From assembly GCA_002495735.1 (NCBI GenBank), contig DAGM01000061.1, forward strand, positions 22,016 through 30,897: DNA of 8,882 nt. The letters run 5' to 3'. The stretch is from Euryarchaeota archaeon UBA54. Its GTDB lineage: Archaea > Thermoplasmatota > Poseidoniia > Poseidoniales > Thalassarchaeaceae. The first letter of the stretch is position 1. Each line of letters starts with the position of its first letter. Of the stretch, positions 1 through 7,167 are shown piece after piece. The position numbers were made by a program, and so were the translations under genes. Under the pieces are notes generated by a model, which was not told the origin of the DNA, did no database searches, and saw only the letters and a program-made list of their open reading frames with translations.

Positions 1-2118
1 CCCGAGGACGATGTTAAGGAACTGCTGATTGAGGCTGGAGTCAATTCTGCCCCCGAGGAGTGGGCGGCTGGCTCGAGGATTCACGTCAACGGTGACATCT
101 TCGGTTTGCACAAGAGGCCGGCAAAACTAGTCTCTAGAATCAAGAGCAGCCGTCGCCGAGGACAACTCCGGCCAGAGGTCTGTGTCCGTCACGACACTGC
201 TAACAAAGACGTCTTCATCAATACAGATAGAGGCAGAGTTCTTCGTCCTCTGTTGGTCATCGAGCACGGCAGTCTGAACCTTACGAAGTTACACCTAGAA
301 GGCCTGAGGTCCGGTGAACTTACGTTCGCTGACTTGGTTTCCTCTGGCGTTGTCGAGTGGGTCGATGCCGAAGAGGAGGAGGACCTCCTCATCGCCCCTA
401 GGCCATTCGATCTCCCTCAGGTATCGCCCAAGTACGGCAGGCCAATCAACCCGGCGAAAGTGGAGTGGATGAACCTCGGTGACGAGGAGATATCCGAAGC
501 TAAATTGAGGGCTGAGGTACAACTCTCCAACGGCGAGACAGTCTTCGATGAGTTCACGAGTCCTCTGAACTACTACCAGAGCGAAACTGACGCCCTCAAG
601 AAGAAGCAGACAAAGAACCACACTATTCTGGTTTACACTCACGTTGAGATAGACCCTCAACTCATCCTCGGTGTGTGCGCGTCCCTCGTACCTTATCCTG
701 AGCACAACTCTACTCCGAGAGTGACTGGTGGGACAGCGATGGTCAAGCAGAGTCTGGGTCTGCCAAGTGCCAATTACAGGCTGCGCCCCGATACTCGGGC
801 TCACATAATGCACTATCCCCAACAGTCAATCGTCGGCACGCGCGCAATGCAGTCGACTAATTTCAACAAGAGGCCAGGAGGCCAGAACTTCGTAGTTGCC
901 ATCATGAGTCAGCACGGATACAACATGCAGGACGCTGTCATCATGAATCGCGCGTCGGTCGAGCGCTCTTTGGCACGCTCTGCCTTCGTAAGGACCTACA
1001 ACGCGGAGAACAAGCGGTTCCCTGGCGGTCAGGAAGAGCGAATCGAAGTACCCGGAACCGGTCTCGATGAGATCAAGGGACTGAAGTCGTTCGACAGTTA
1101 CGCCCACCTCGAGAGAGACGGACTGCCAGTGCCGGAGGAGTACCTGTCTACTGCAGACAAGTCGGACAGGGCAGTTCTGGTTGGGAAGACCAGTCCCCCC
1201 CGATTCCTCGAGGAGGCCCACGGTGCTTTCTTGCAGGCCCAGGAGAGGAGAGAATCTTCGATGCTGGTGCGACATGGCGAGGAGGGTTGGGTCGACAACG
1301 TGTTCGTCACGGAGTCCCTTGACTCTGGCCGCCTTGTCCGTATCACTCTGCGTACCAACAAGATTCCGGAACTTGGTGACAAGTTTGCCAGCCGCCACGG
1401 ACAGAAAGGGGTGATTGGACGACTCGTAAACGAAGAGGACATGCCTTTCACCGCCGACGGTGTTGTGCCGGACCTTCTCATCAATCCACACGCTATCCCT
1501 TCGCGGATGACCGTGGCCCACGTTCTCGAGATGATAGGCGGAAAGGTTGGCTCCATGGAGGGCCGCAAGATTGACGGAACTGCGTTCACTGGTGAGAAGG
1601 AAGACTCTCTGCGCGCGGGACTTCTCCGTAACGGATTCAACCACACTGGTCGTGAGGCGATGGTTAACGGTGAGACCGGTGAGGCCTACACTGCTGACGT
1701 CTTTGCCGGCGTCATCTACTACCAGAGGCTACACCATCTTGTTAGCAGCAAACTCCACGCCCGCAGTCGTGGTCGGGTACAAATCCTGACCCGCCAGCCA
1801 ACCGAGGGCCGGGCACGTCAAGGAGGTCTCAGATTCGGTGAGATGGAGCGTGACTGCCTGATTTCTCACGGCGCGTCGATGGTAATCAAGGACAGACTTC
1901 TGGACGAGTCGGATGGCTGGGACCTGATGGTCTGTAACACCAAGGGATGCGGACACGTCGCTTACTACGACTGGAAGCGCCGCACCACTGTCTGCCCTTA
2001 CTGTGGAGATCGATCCGATGTCCACAAGGTACAAACTTCCTATGCTTTCAAACTGCTACTTGACGAGATGAAGAGCCTCGGGGTGGCAATGCGACTGGAA
2101 CTGGAGGACCGAAGATGA
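1..2118 (+). CDS. rpoB: DNA-directed RNA polymerase subunit B, C-terminal part (5' end outside window)
   Basis: This is the second-largest RNA polymerase subunit, which together with A'/A'' forms the catalytic cleft and binds the RNA-DNA hybrid. The frame is open from base 1 to a TGA, giving 705 visible residues. The TTG at 106 is internal because family-like sequence lies upstream (SRIHVNGDIFG, then INTDRGRVLRPLLV). Landmarks by visible codon: DAEEEE at 122-127; EIDPQLILG from 216; the PYPEHN block ending near 236; GDKFASRHGQKG at 459-470 (hybrid-binding region); RQPTEGRARQGGLRFGEMERD around 598-617; and a C-terminal zinc ribbon with Cys645, Cys650, Cys665 and Cys668. Family B proteins are about 1,100-1,200 residues, so roughly 400-500 residues lie off the left edge. 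Methanogen B' chains (about 600-650) are shorter than what is visible here, so a single unsplit chain is likely but not proven. Oddities are an extra segment of about 70 residues (codons 141-212) and an altered TPRVTGG motif (238-244). It overlaps rpoA1 by 4 nt. Confidence 0.97.
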   Translation, partial: PEDDVKELLIEAGVNSAPEEWAAGSRIHVNGDIFGLHKRPAKLVSRIKSSRRRGQLRPEVCVRHDTANKDVFINTDRGRVLRPLLVIEHGSLNLTKLHLEGLRSGELTFADLVSSGVVEWVDAEEEEDLLIAPRPFDLPQVSPKYGRPINPAKVEWMNLGDEEISEAKLRAEVQLSNGETVFDEFTSPLNYYQSETDALKKKQTKNHTILVYTHVEIDPQLILGVCASLVPYPEHNSTPRVTGGTAMVKQSLGLPSANYRLRPDTRAHIMHYPQQSIVGTRAMQSTNFNKRPGGQNFVVAIMSQHGYNMQDAVIMNRASVERSLARSAFVRTYNAENKRFPGGQEERIEVPGTGLDEIKGLKSFDSYAHLERDGLPVPEEYLSTADKSDRAVLVGKTSPPRFLEEAHGAFLQAQERRESSMLVRHGEEGWVDNVFVTESLDSGRLVRITLRTNKIPELGDKFASRHGQKGVIGRLVNEEDMPFTADGVVPDLLINPHAIPSRMTVAHVLEMIGGKVGSMEGRKIDGTAFTGEKEDSLRAGLLRNGFNHTGREAMVNGETGEAYTADVFAGVIYYQRLHHLVSSKLHARSRGRVQILTRQPTEGRARQGGLRFGEMERDCLISHGASMVIKDRLLDESDGWDLMVCNTKGCGHVAYYDWKRRTTVCPYCGDRSDVHKVQTSYAFKLLLDEMKSLGVAMRLELEDRR
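421..636 (+). other. Extra segment of about 70 residues inside RpoB
   Basis: Codons 141-212 of the visible rpoB frame lie between the conserved DAEEEE...LIA block and the conserved THxEIDPxLILG block. In archaeal B subunits as I know them these blocks are separated by roughly 10-15 residues, and in yeast Rpb2 by a few tens. Here the spacer is hydrophilic, with acidic stretches and a KKKQTK run near its end, and contains no cysteine pair. The reading frame is continuous with no intein splice motifs, so it is a genuine protein insertion. The comparison is from memory, not from an alignment. Confidence 0.6.
2103..2107 (+). promoter_or_regulatory. Shine-Dalgarno site for rpoA1
   Basis: GGAGG sits inside the last codons of rpoB, 7 nt before the ATG at 2115. 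It supports that ATG as the rpoA1 start and fits translational coupling through the ATGA stop/start overlap. Confidence 0.75.
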
Positions 2119-5100
2119 GTGCCCGTGATGCAGCCAAGATCCCAAAGAGGATCGAATCAATCAAGTTCGGATTGCTAGACCCCAATGAGATTCGTAAGAT
2201 GTCATCAGTTGAAATCAAGACAGCTGACACTTACAAGGACGACGGGCACGCATACAAGCAGGGTCTGATGGACCCGAAGATGGGCGTCATAGACCCCGGA
2301 ATCCGCTGCGAGACCTGCGGCAACAAGCACGAGGAGTGCCCGAGCCACTTCGGACACATTGCACTCGAGTTGCCTGTCCTCCACATCGGTTTCACCAATC
2401 TAATCAAGGCCTCACTCAAATCGACTTGCAACACCTGCAGCAAGATACTGCTTCACGGCTCGGCTGAGACCCACCCTCTGGATCCAGAGAAGTCTGAGCA
2501 GGATTTCTACCGGGATCGAGTGCATGATATCATGATCAAGCACGGTGTAGGCTCTCGTGAGTTCAAGACTATCATCAAGGATATCGAGAAGGAATGCGCC
2601 AAGAAGTCGAGGACCATCTGCATGCACTGCGGCTCAGAGCAAGGCAAGATTATGCTCGACAAACCTTCGACCTTCAAGGAGAAGAAGGCGGACAAGGGCG
2701 AGCATAAACTAAACGCCCGCGATATCCGAGAGTGGCTCGAGCGGATTCCCGACGAACACCTGATATTCCTCGGGATGAACAAGGACTCCAGCCGCCCCGA
2801 GTGGACCATCATGAAGGTCCTCCCCGTCCCCCCAATCACAGTTCGTCCCTCGATTACCCTCGACAGCGGCGATCGCTCCGAGGATGACCTCACTCACAAG
2901 TTGGTGGACGTCCTTAGAATCAACCAGCGTCTGCGAGAGAATCGTGATGCTGGCGCACCGCAACTGATTGTAGAGGACCTATGGGAGTTACTGCAGTACC
3001 ACTGCACTACCTACTTCGACAACCAGACCAGCGGAATACCTCCTGCTAGGCACCGTTCCGGACGTCCTCTGAAGACACTCGCCCAGCGCCTCAAGGGCAA
3101 GGAGGGCAGGTTCCGCAGTAACCTTTCAGGTAAGCGAGTCAATTTCTGCGCCCGCACTGTAATCAGCCCCGATCCGAATCTCGGAATCAACGAGGTCGGA
3201 GTGCCCGAGAAGACCGCCAAGGAGCTCACGGTCCCAATCAGAGTCACCAGTCGCAACAGGGAACAGTTGCGCCAGATGGTCCTACGCGGACCTGATGTGC
3301 ACCCAGGCGTCAACTACATCATGCGAGGAGATCACTTCAGAGTCCGGATTACAGACAAAACGAAGTACATTTGGTCTGGATTCAGATGCCTCAACCCCGA
3401 ATGCGATTGCGGAAGCGAGGATGAGCCCTACACCGGCTACAGGCCTGATTTGAACGAGGTTCTTCATGCTCCGAACTTCCTACCCGGTCTCGAGTTGAAG
3501 CGCCAGATGCGCAGGAACGCCATCGGCGACCTCGAAGAAGAGTGGGCGGTTGACTTGGAGGCCACGCTTTCAAATCTTAAGGGAGAGGACGTTAAGGGGC
3601 AGTCACTGAAGGATGATGATCCCAAGGCCATAATCCACAACAGGTGGAAGTGGGAGCACTCCAATCCCGACGAGTACTTCCCCGATCACCTAGAGGTGTC
3701 ATGCCCTCACTGCGGCAGCCCTGAAATCGAAGACGAATACGGGGGAACTTACTCGTCCGAAATTGAGGACAGGCTGAGCACACTAGATAGGGAAGGAAAC
3801 CCGAAGCCTGGTGTCATCGTCGAGAGGCATCTTATCGACGGCGACGTCGCGATATTCAACCGACAGCCGTCTTTGCACCGGATGTCTATGATGGTCCATG
3901 AGATACGCGTCATGGAAGGCAAGACATTCAGGTTCAATCTAGCTGACTGCACACCCTACAACGCCGACTTCGACGGCGATGAAATGAATCTGCACGTTAT
4001 CCAAAGCGAGGAGGCTCGCGCAGAGGCCAAGATTCTCATGCGAGTCCAGGAGCACATCATCTCTCCACGGTACGGAGGCAGTGTGATAGGTGGCATCCAC
4101 GATCACATTTCTGGCGCCTACCTGTTGACTCATGGCAACCGCATTCTGCCCAAGAATTTGGTTCTGGAGGTCTTAGGTGCCATCGGTTGGATTGGCGACC
4201 TGCCTGAGGAAGTACAGAATAACGGCACCGTGGGATACCGCGGGACCGATGTACTAAGCCTCATCGTACCAGGTGGATTCAACCTGCAGTACACGAGCAG
4301 ATCTGGCGATCAGGTCAATGTAACCGCAGGTAAGGTCAGTGGCACCATAGACAAGCGAGGCATTGGTGCTGAGGACGGTCGACTGCTTGACGCTGTCGTC
4401 CAGACTCATGGCTCCGATGCGGGTGCTGAGTTCCTGAACAGGATGACAAAAATGACCATCGCCATCTGCACTTCAATGGGTTTCACTACCGGAATTGATG
4501 ATGAGGACCTACCTCTCAAGGCCAAGGAAAGAATTACTGAAATCAACGCCGAGGCGAGCGCCGAGGTCGACGAGGAGCTCGCGAAGTACGGCAAGGACGG
4601 CCGACGCTACGAGTCTCGGCCCGGCAGGACTCCCCTTGAAACTCTAGAGGAGAACATCCTGGGTATTCTGGACAAAGGTAAGGCTGATTCTGGTGAAGTC
4701 GCGAAGGATCATCTTGGCTCAGACAACCCCGCTGTTTTGATGGCGGTCTCCGGAGCCCGTGGTTCGATGGACAACCTCGCTATGATGGCTGGTTCCATAG
4801 GCCAACCAAAGGTTCGCGGCAAGCGCCTTGAGAGGGGATATCAGGATCGTGTGTTGCCACACTTCCCGCGTGGAGTGAAGGGTGCTAAGGAGAAGGGTTT
4901 CGTATCATCTTCGTTCAAGCGCGGACTCGAGCCGACCGAGTTCTTCATGCTCTCTATATCGGGGCGTGAGTCGTTGGTCGACACCGCTGTCAGAACCAGC
5001 AAGTCAGGTTACATGCAGCGCCGTCTAATCAACGCCATGGACGACCTGAAGGTCTCCGACGACGGCATGAACTCAGTACGCAACACTGCCAAACGCATCA

Positions 5101-5207
5101 TCCAGTTCGAGTACGGAGAGGACGGCATTGACCCTGCTCGCAGCCGCAAGGGATCCCCCTTCAACGTCTCGCAGGTCCTAGACGATGCCTTGGGAGGTGA
5201 GAACTGA
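2115..5207 (+). CDS. rpoA1: DNA-directed RNA polymerase subunit A' (RpoA1)
   Basis: This is the N-terminal two-thirds of the largest polymerase subunit, carrying the catalytic metal site. At 1,030 residues it is longer than usual (about 870-910). Landmarks: N-terminal zinc site Cys65, Cys68, Cys75, His78; second zinc site Cys105, Cys108, Cys169, Cys172; [20 protein letters not shown] and the following lid/rudder-like region; [22 protein letters not shown]; the absolutely conserved NADFDGDEM at 616-624, with the Mg-binding aspartates 618, 620 and 622; the [13 protein letters not shown] funnel helix; and the bridge helix from about 942. The extra length is explained by an insertion at about residues 418-564. 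The bridge-helix N-terminus is altered. The start is the ATG overlapping the rpoB stop (ATGA), with GGAGG 7 nt upstream. The stop overlaps the rpoA2 start by 1 nt. It acts in the cytoplasm as part of the core enzyme. Confidence 0.98.
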   Translation: MSARDAAKIPKRIESIKFGLLDPNEIRKMSSVEIKTADTYKDDGHAYKQGLMDPKMGVIDPGIRCETCGNKHEECPSHFGHIALELPVLHIGFTNLIKASLKSTCNTCSKILLHGSAETHPLDPEKSEQDFYRDRVHDIMIKHGVGSREFKTIIKDIEKECAKKSRTICMHCGSEQGKIMLDKPSTFKEKKADKGEHKLNARDIREWLERIPDEHLIFLGMNKDSSRPEWTIMKVLPVPPITVRPSITLDSGDRSEDDLTHKLVDVLRINQRLRENRDAGAPQLIVEDLWELLQYHCTTYFDNQTSGIPPARHRSGRPLKTLAQRLKGKEGRFRSNLSGKRVNFCARTVISPDPNLGINEVGVPEKTAKELTVPIRVTSRNREQLRQMVLRGPDVHPGVNYIMRGDHFRVRITDKTKYIWSGFRCLNPECDCGSEDEPYTGYRPDLNEVLHAPNFLPGLELKRQMRRNAIGDLEEEWAVDLEATLSNLKGEDVKGQSLKDDDPKAIIHNRWKWEHSNPDEYFPDHLEVSCPHCGSPEIEDEYGGTYSSEIEDRLSTLDREGNPKPGVIVERHLIDGDVAIFNRQPSLHRMSMMVHEIRVMEGKTFRFNLADCTPYNADFDGDEMNLHVIQSEEARAEAKILMRVQEHIISPRYGGSVIGGIHDHISGAYLLTHGNRILPKNLVLEVLGAIGWIGDLPEEVQNNGTVGYRGTDVLSLIVPGGFNLQYTSRSGDQVNVTAGKVSGTIDKRGIGAEDGRLLDAVVQTHGSDAGAEFLNRMTKMTIAICTSMGFTTGIDDEDLPLKAKERITEINAEASAEVDEELAKYGKDGRRYESRPGRTPLETLEENILGILDKGKADSGEVAKDHLGSDNPAVLMAVSGARGSMDNLAMMAGSIGQPKVRGKRLERGYQDRVLPHFPRGVKGAKEKGFVSSSFKRGLEPTEFFMLSISGRESLVDTAVRTSKSGYMQRRLINAMDDLKVSDDGMNSVRNTAKRIIQFEYGEDGIDPARSRKGSPFNVSQVLDDALGGEN
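3366..3806 (+). other. Cysteine-bearing insertion of about 147 residues inside RpoA'
   Basis: Residues 418-564 lie between [11 protein letters not shown] and [14 protein letters not shown]. In other archaeal A' subunits these two blocks are nearly adjacent (about 10-15 residues apart, from memory). The insertion has Cys425, Cys430 and Cys432 ([11 protein letters not shown]) near its start and a CPHC pair at 530/533 ([16 protein letters not shown]). Between them is a charged stretch rich in Glu, Asp, Lys and Trp. The two cysteine groups could form one zinc ribbon with the middle looped out. The frame is continuous. I see no intein features: the first residue is not Cys or Ser, and there is no C-terminal His-Asn junction. 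Confidence 0.7.
5193..5200 (+). promoter_or_regulatory. Strong Shine-Dalgarno site for rpoA2
   Basis: GGAGGTGA is a long match to the archaeal anti-Shine-Dalgarno sequence and lies 6 nt before the ATG at 5207, inside the last codons of rpoA1. With the 1-nt TGATG overlap it fixes the rpoA2 start, and therefore shows that the unusual N-terminal domain of A'' is really translated. Confidence 0.85.
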
Positions 5208-5476
5208 TGGTAGTCAAGAGTGCCACCAAGAAGAAACTTATGGATCTCGGTGTGGCCGAGGAGTACTCACACAAGCTCGCAGATGACCGCAAGTGGGACG
5301 ATGTGAAGATTCTGTCATCCGGTCAGATAGCTCAAATTTGCGGTATTGATTCTGGTACTTCTCAAGAGATATTCAAAGTGATGGAGGCGTCCGCCAAACC
5401 ATCCCGAACTGCATCCGCCGCGAAGACCATCGTGAGGAGAAGGGCGGCTTCTAGGCGCCGCAAGAAGAAGGCCCTC
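5207..5476 (+). other. Helix-hairpin-helix-like N-terminal domain and basic linker of RpoA''
   Basis: Residues 8-62 show the pattern [16 protein letters not shown]...WDDVKIL...IAQICGI...EIFKVMEAS. This resembles the helix-hairpin-helix unit found at the N-terminus of RadA/Rad51 and in other DNA-binding proteins (short helix, Gly-containing hairpin, helix, then a second GI hairpin). It is followed by a Thr/Ala/Ser-rich stretch and then a run of Arg and Lys at about 76-89, which looks like a flexible nucleic-acid-contacting linker. The fold assignment is by eye; nonspecific DNA or RNA binding is inference. Confidence 0.6.
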
Positions 5477-6775
5477 CCGCTTCAGGAATACGATGAGGAA
5501 ACCAAGCTTAAGCAGATCCTCCGCGACATCGACACGGACGATGCGATATACCAACTGCTCCAAGATACCTCAATCAAGATGAATCTCTCCATGACTCCTC
5601 GTATTCTGGGTGATTTAGCCGAGGGGATTCGCTCTAGGGGCATCGACAAACTGACCCTCCCCAAAGCCAAGAAGGTGCTGAATTCTTCGGAGAGTTTCTT
5701 GGCTAAAGCTAGGGCAGATCCACATGAGGCTGTTGGCATCACCACCGCCCAATCAATCGGCGAACCAGGCACTCAGATGACCATGAGAACCTTCCACTAT
5801 GCAGGGGTTGCAACCGTCAACGTGACCCAGGGTCTCCCCAGAATCATCGAGATAGTGGATGCTCGGAAGGTTCCGAAGACTCCCACGATGCTGATTTACC
5901 TCGAAGAGACCGACTCCAAAGGAAAACCCCTCAACACCAATGAGAAGGCTGCTCGCAAAATCGCCGCTGCACTGGAGACAACCACCACACCAGACATCGC
6001 TAGAATCAATGTCGAAGTCACCCAGCGACACATCAGTCTTCAACTCAGTAATCCCAATATGCGAATCAAGGCCATGACTGGAGCTGAAGTCAGGGATAAA
6101 CTGTCAAGGGCGCTGCGTCTGTTCATCCAGGCAGATGACGATGTCCGACCAAAAGTCCTCACAATAATTCCAGGTGTAACTAAGGAAGAGGATCTAGCGA
6201 CACTGGCATCAGATCCTGCGACCTACACTGCGCTCCTCCAGCTCGAGGAGAAAATCAAGAAACTCAGGCTCAAGGGTCTGGCCGACATCACCCGCGCTAA
6301 CGTTCAGGGTCCGGACAGAGACACCGGCGAGTACTACATCTCGACTATTGGATCGAATTTGTCTAAGGTCAGTCAGTACGCTGGAGTGGACAGGGCTAGG
6401 ACCTACACTAACAATATCGAAGAGATCAATCAGTACCTCGGTGTCGAAGCCGCGAGGCAGGCGATTATCAATGAGATGTACGATACTCTCGAGGGAGCCG
6501 GCCTCGAGGTCGACATACGTCACCTGCTGACGGTAGCTGACGTGATGTCCAGTGAAGGAACAGTTCGCGCCATAGGTAGGCACGGAGTCAGCGGCACCAA
6601 GCACAGTATCCTAGCACGCGCGGCCTTCGAGGTCACTGTTACGCACCTACTGCAGGCTGGAGTGATAGGAGAGAGGGACGAGCTCACCGGAGTATCTGAG
6701 AATATCATCGTGGGGCAGCCGGTTGCACTGGGGACCGGGAGCGTTGACCTATACTACATCCCAGAGAACGTTTGA
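5207..6775 (+). CDS. rpoA2: DNA-directed RNA polymerase subunit A'' (RpoA2) with N-terminal extension
   Basis: This is the C-terminal third of the largest polymerase subunit, carrying the trigger loop and completing the jaw and clamp. It has 522 residues against about 380-400 in most archaea. The conserved core begins around residue 95 and includes [20 protein letters not shown] followed by the trigger-loop segment [12 protein letters not shown] ([16 protein letters not shown] is at 185-200), the [12 protein letters not shown] block, [32 protein letters not shown] and [14 protein letters not shown] near the C-terminus. The extra part is residues 1-90: a helix-hairpin-helix-like unit, then a basic linker at about 76-89 ([14 protein letters not shown]). 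The start is supported by GGAGGTGA 6 nt upstream and the TGATG coupling to rpoA1. rpl30e follows 13 nt downstream. Function is certain from the core; the role of the extension is unknown. Confidence 0.98.
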   Translation: MVVKSATKKKLMDLGVAEEYSHKLADDRKWDDVKILSSGQIAQICGIDSGTSQEIFKVMEASAKPSRTASAAKTIVRRRAASRRRKKKALPLQEYDEETKLKQILRDIDTDDAIYQLLQDTSIKMNLSMTPRILGDLAEGIRSRGIDKLTLPKAKKVLNSSESFLAKARADPHEAVGITTAQSIGEPGTQMTMRTFHYAGVATVNVTQGLPRIIEIVDARKVPKTPTMLIYLEETDSKGKPLNTNEKAARKIAAALETTTTPDIARINVEVTQRHISLQLSNPNMRIKAMTGAEVRDKLSRALRLFIQADDDVRPKVLTIIPGVTKEEDLATLASDPATYTALLQLEEKIKKLRLKGLADITRANVQGPDRDTGEYYISTIGSNLSKVSQYAGVDRARTYTNNIEEINQYLGVEAARQAIINEMYDTLEGAGLEVDIRHLLTVADVMSSEGTVRAIGRHGVSGTKHSILARAAFEVTVTHLLQAGVIGERDELTGVSENIIVGQPVALGTGSVDLYYIPENV

Positions 6776-6777
6776 AA

Positions 6778-6781
6778 GAGG
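6778..6781 (+). promoter_or_regulatory. Shine-Dalgarno site for rpl30e
   Basis: GAGG (within AGAGGAT) lies 7 nt before the ATG at 6789, just after the rpoA2 stop codon. It selects this ATG over upstream in-frame codons that lie inside rpoA2. Confidence 0.6.
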
Positions 6782-6788
6782 ATTGATT

Positions 6789-7085
6789 ATGGATCTGGCT
6801 AGGCAACTCAAGCAGACTATGAGCACAGGCAGCATCCTGTTCGGACAGAGGCAGACTATGAGCGCTTGTTCTAAGGGAGATGCTAGGCTAGTTATCGTAG
6901 CTGCCAACTGTCCGGTCAATTACATCTCCGAACTGACCGATGGTCACCCTGATGTGCCTGTCCATCAGGTTCCGATAGTTAACACCCAGTTGGGGGCGGC
7001 TTGCGCCAAGCCGTTCCCAGTCAGTGCTCTTTGTATCACCGACCCCGGGGAGAGCGAACTGCTCTCACTGTCGCCCAACGTCTGA
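6789..7085 (+). CDS. rpl30e: Large-subunit ribosomal protein L30e
   Basis: A 98-residue protein of the L7Ae/L30e/S12e/Gadd45 family that binds kinked RNA; in archaea L30e is a component of the 50S ribosomal subunit. The family pattern is clear: an N-terminal helix MDLARQLKQTM, TGSILFGQRQTM (compare the family's TGKVxLGxNxT), the central strand ARLVIVAANCP, VPVHQVP, the LGAACAKPFPVSALCI block (family: LGxxCGKPFxVxxLxI) and the closing DPGESELLSL. Length matches the family (about 95-105). The start is the ATG at 6789 with GAGG upstream; in-frame sequence further upstream is rpoA2 in another frame. It sits 13 nt after rpoA2, the position it holds in many archaeal rpo operons. A 13-bp perfect direct repeat (GCAGACTATGAGC at 6812 and 6851) encodes QTMS twice, but the protein has normal length. 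No nusA-like gene follows. Confidence 0.95.
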   Translation: MDLARQLKQTMSTGSILFGQRQTMSACSKGDARLVIVAANCPVNYISELTDGHPDVPVHQVPIVNTQLGAACAKPFPVSALCITDPGESELLSLSPNV

Positions 7086-7167
7086 CTGTCATACACCTCG
7101 GGACTAATGCCCGTGTGACTATCTCTTCAGGCGTTCGCTTCAAGTTCACGGCACCACCGCTGGTCGC
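7086..7167 (+). other. Spacer between rpl30e and the unknown gene
   Basis: 82 bases with no convincing TATA/BRE promoter, T-run terminator or Shine-Dalgarno sequence. In the frame of the downstream gene a TAA occurs at 7105-7107. From there to the GTG at 7168 the frame stays open, and the last codons before GTG (VHGTTAGR) read like protein, but no ATG, GTG or TTG is present in that interval. Confidence 0.5.

Noticed and set aside
295..822. 175-codon open frame on the minus strand inside rpoB
   Set aside because: Antisense shadow of rpoB; no ribosome-binding site or family resemblance.
826..1644. 272-codon open frame on the minus strand inside rpoB
   Set aside because: It lies antisense to strongly conserved rpoB motifs and its translation shows no recognisable domain; it is a shadow frame.
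106..2118. RpoB starting at the TTG at 106 (670 residues), as a split B' subunit
   Set aside because: The frame is open to base 1 and the upstream residues (RIHVNGDIFG) match the RpoB family, so 106 is internal.
3366..3806. Intein or intron in rpoA1
   Set aside because: Inteins occur in archaeal polymerase genes, but this insertion lacks an N-terminal Cys/Ser and a C-terminal His-Asn junction, has no endonuclease motif, and is shorter than a typical intein with endonuclease.
6812..6863. 13-bp perfect direct repeat (GCAGACTATGAGC at 6812 and 6851) inside rpl30e as a duplication or mobile-element mark
   Set aside because: The 39-nt spacing keeps frame and both copies fall in positions that align with the normal L30e length; probably chance or a minor local duplication.
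7041..7052. CCCCGGGG palindrome as a hairpin or operator
   Set aside because: It lies inside the conserved DPGES codons of rpl30e and leaves no room for a loop.
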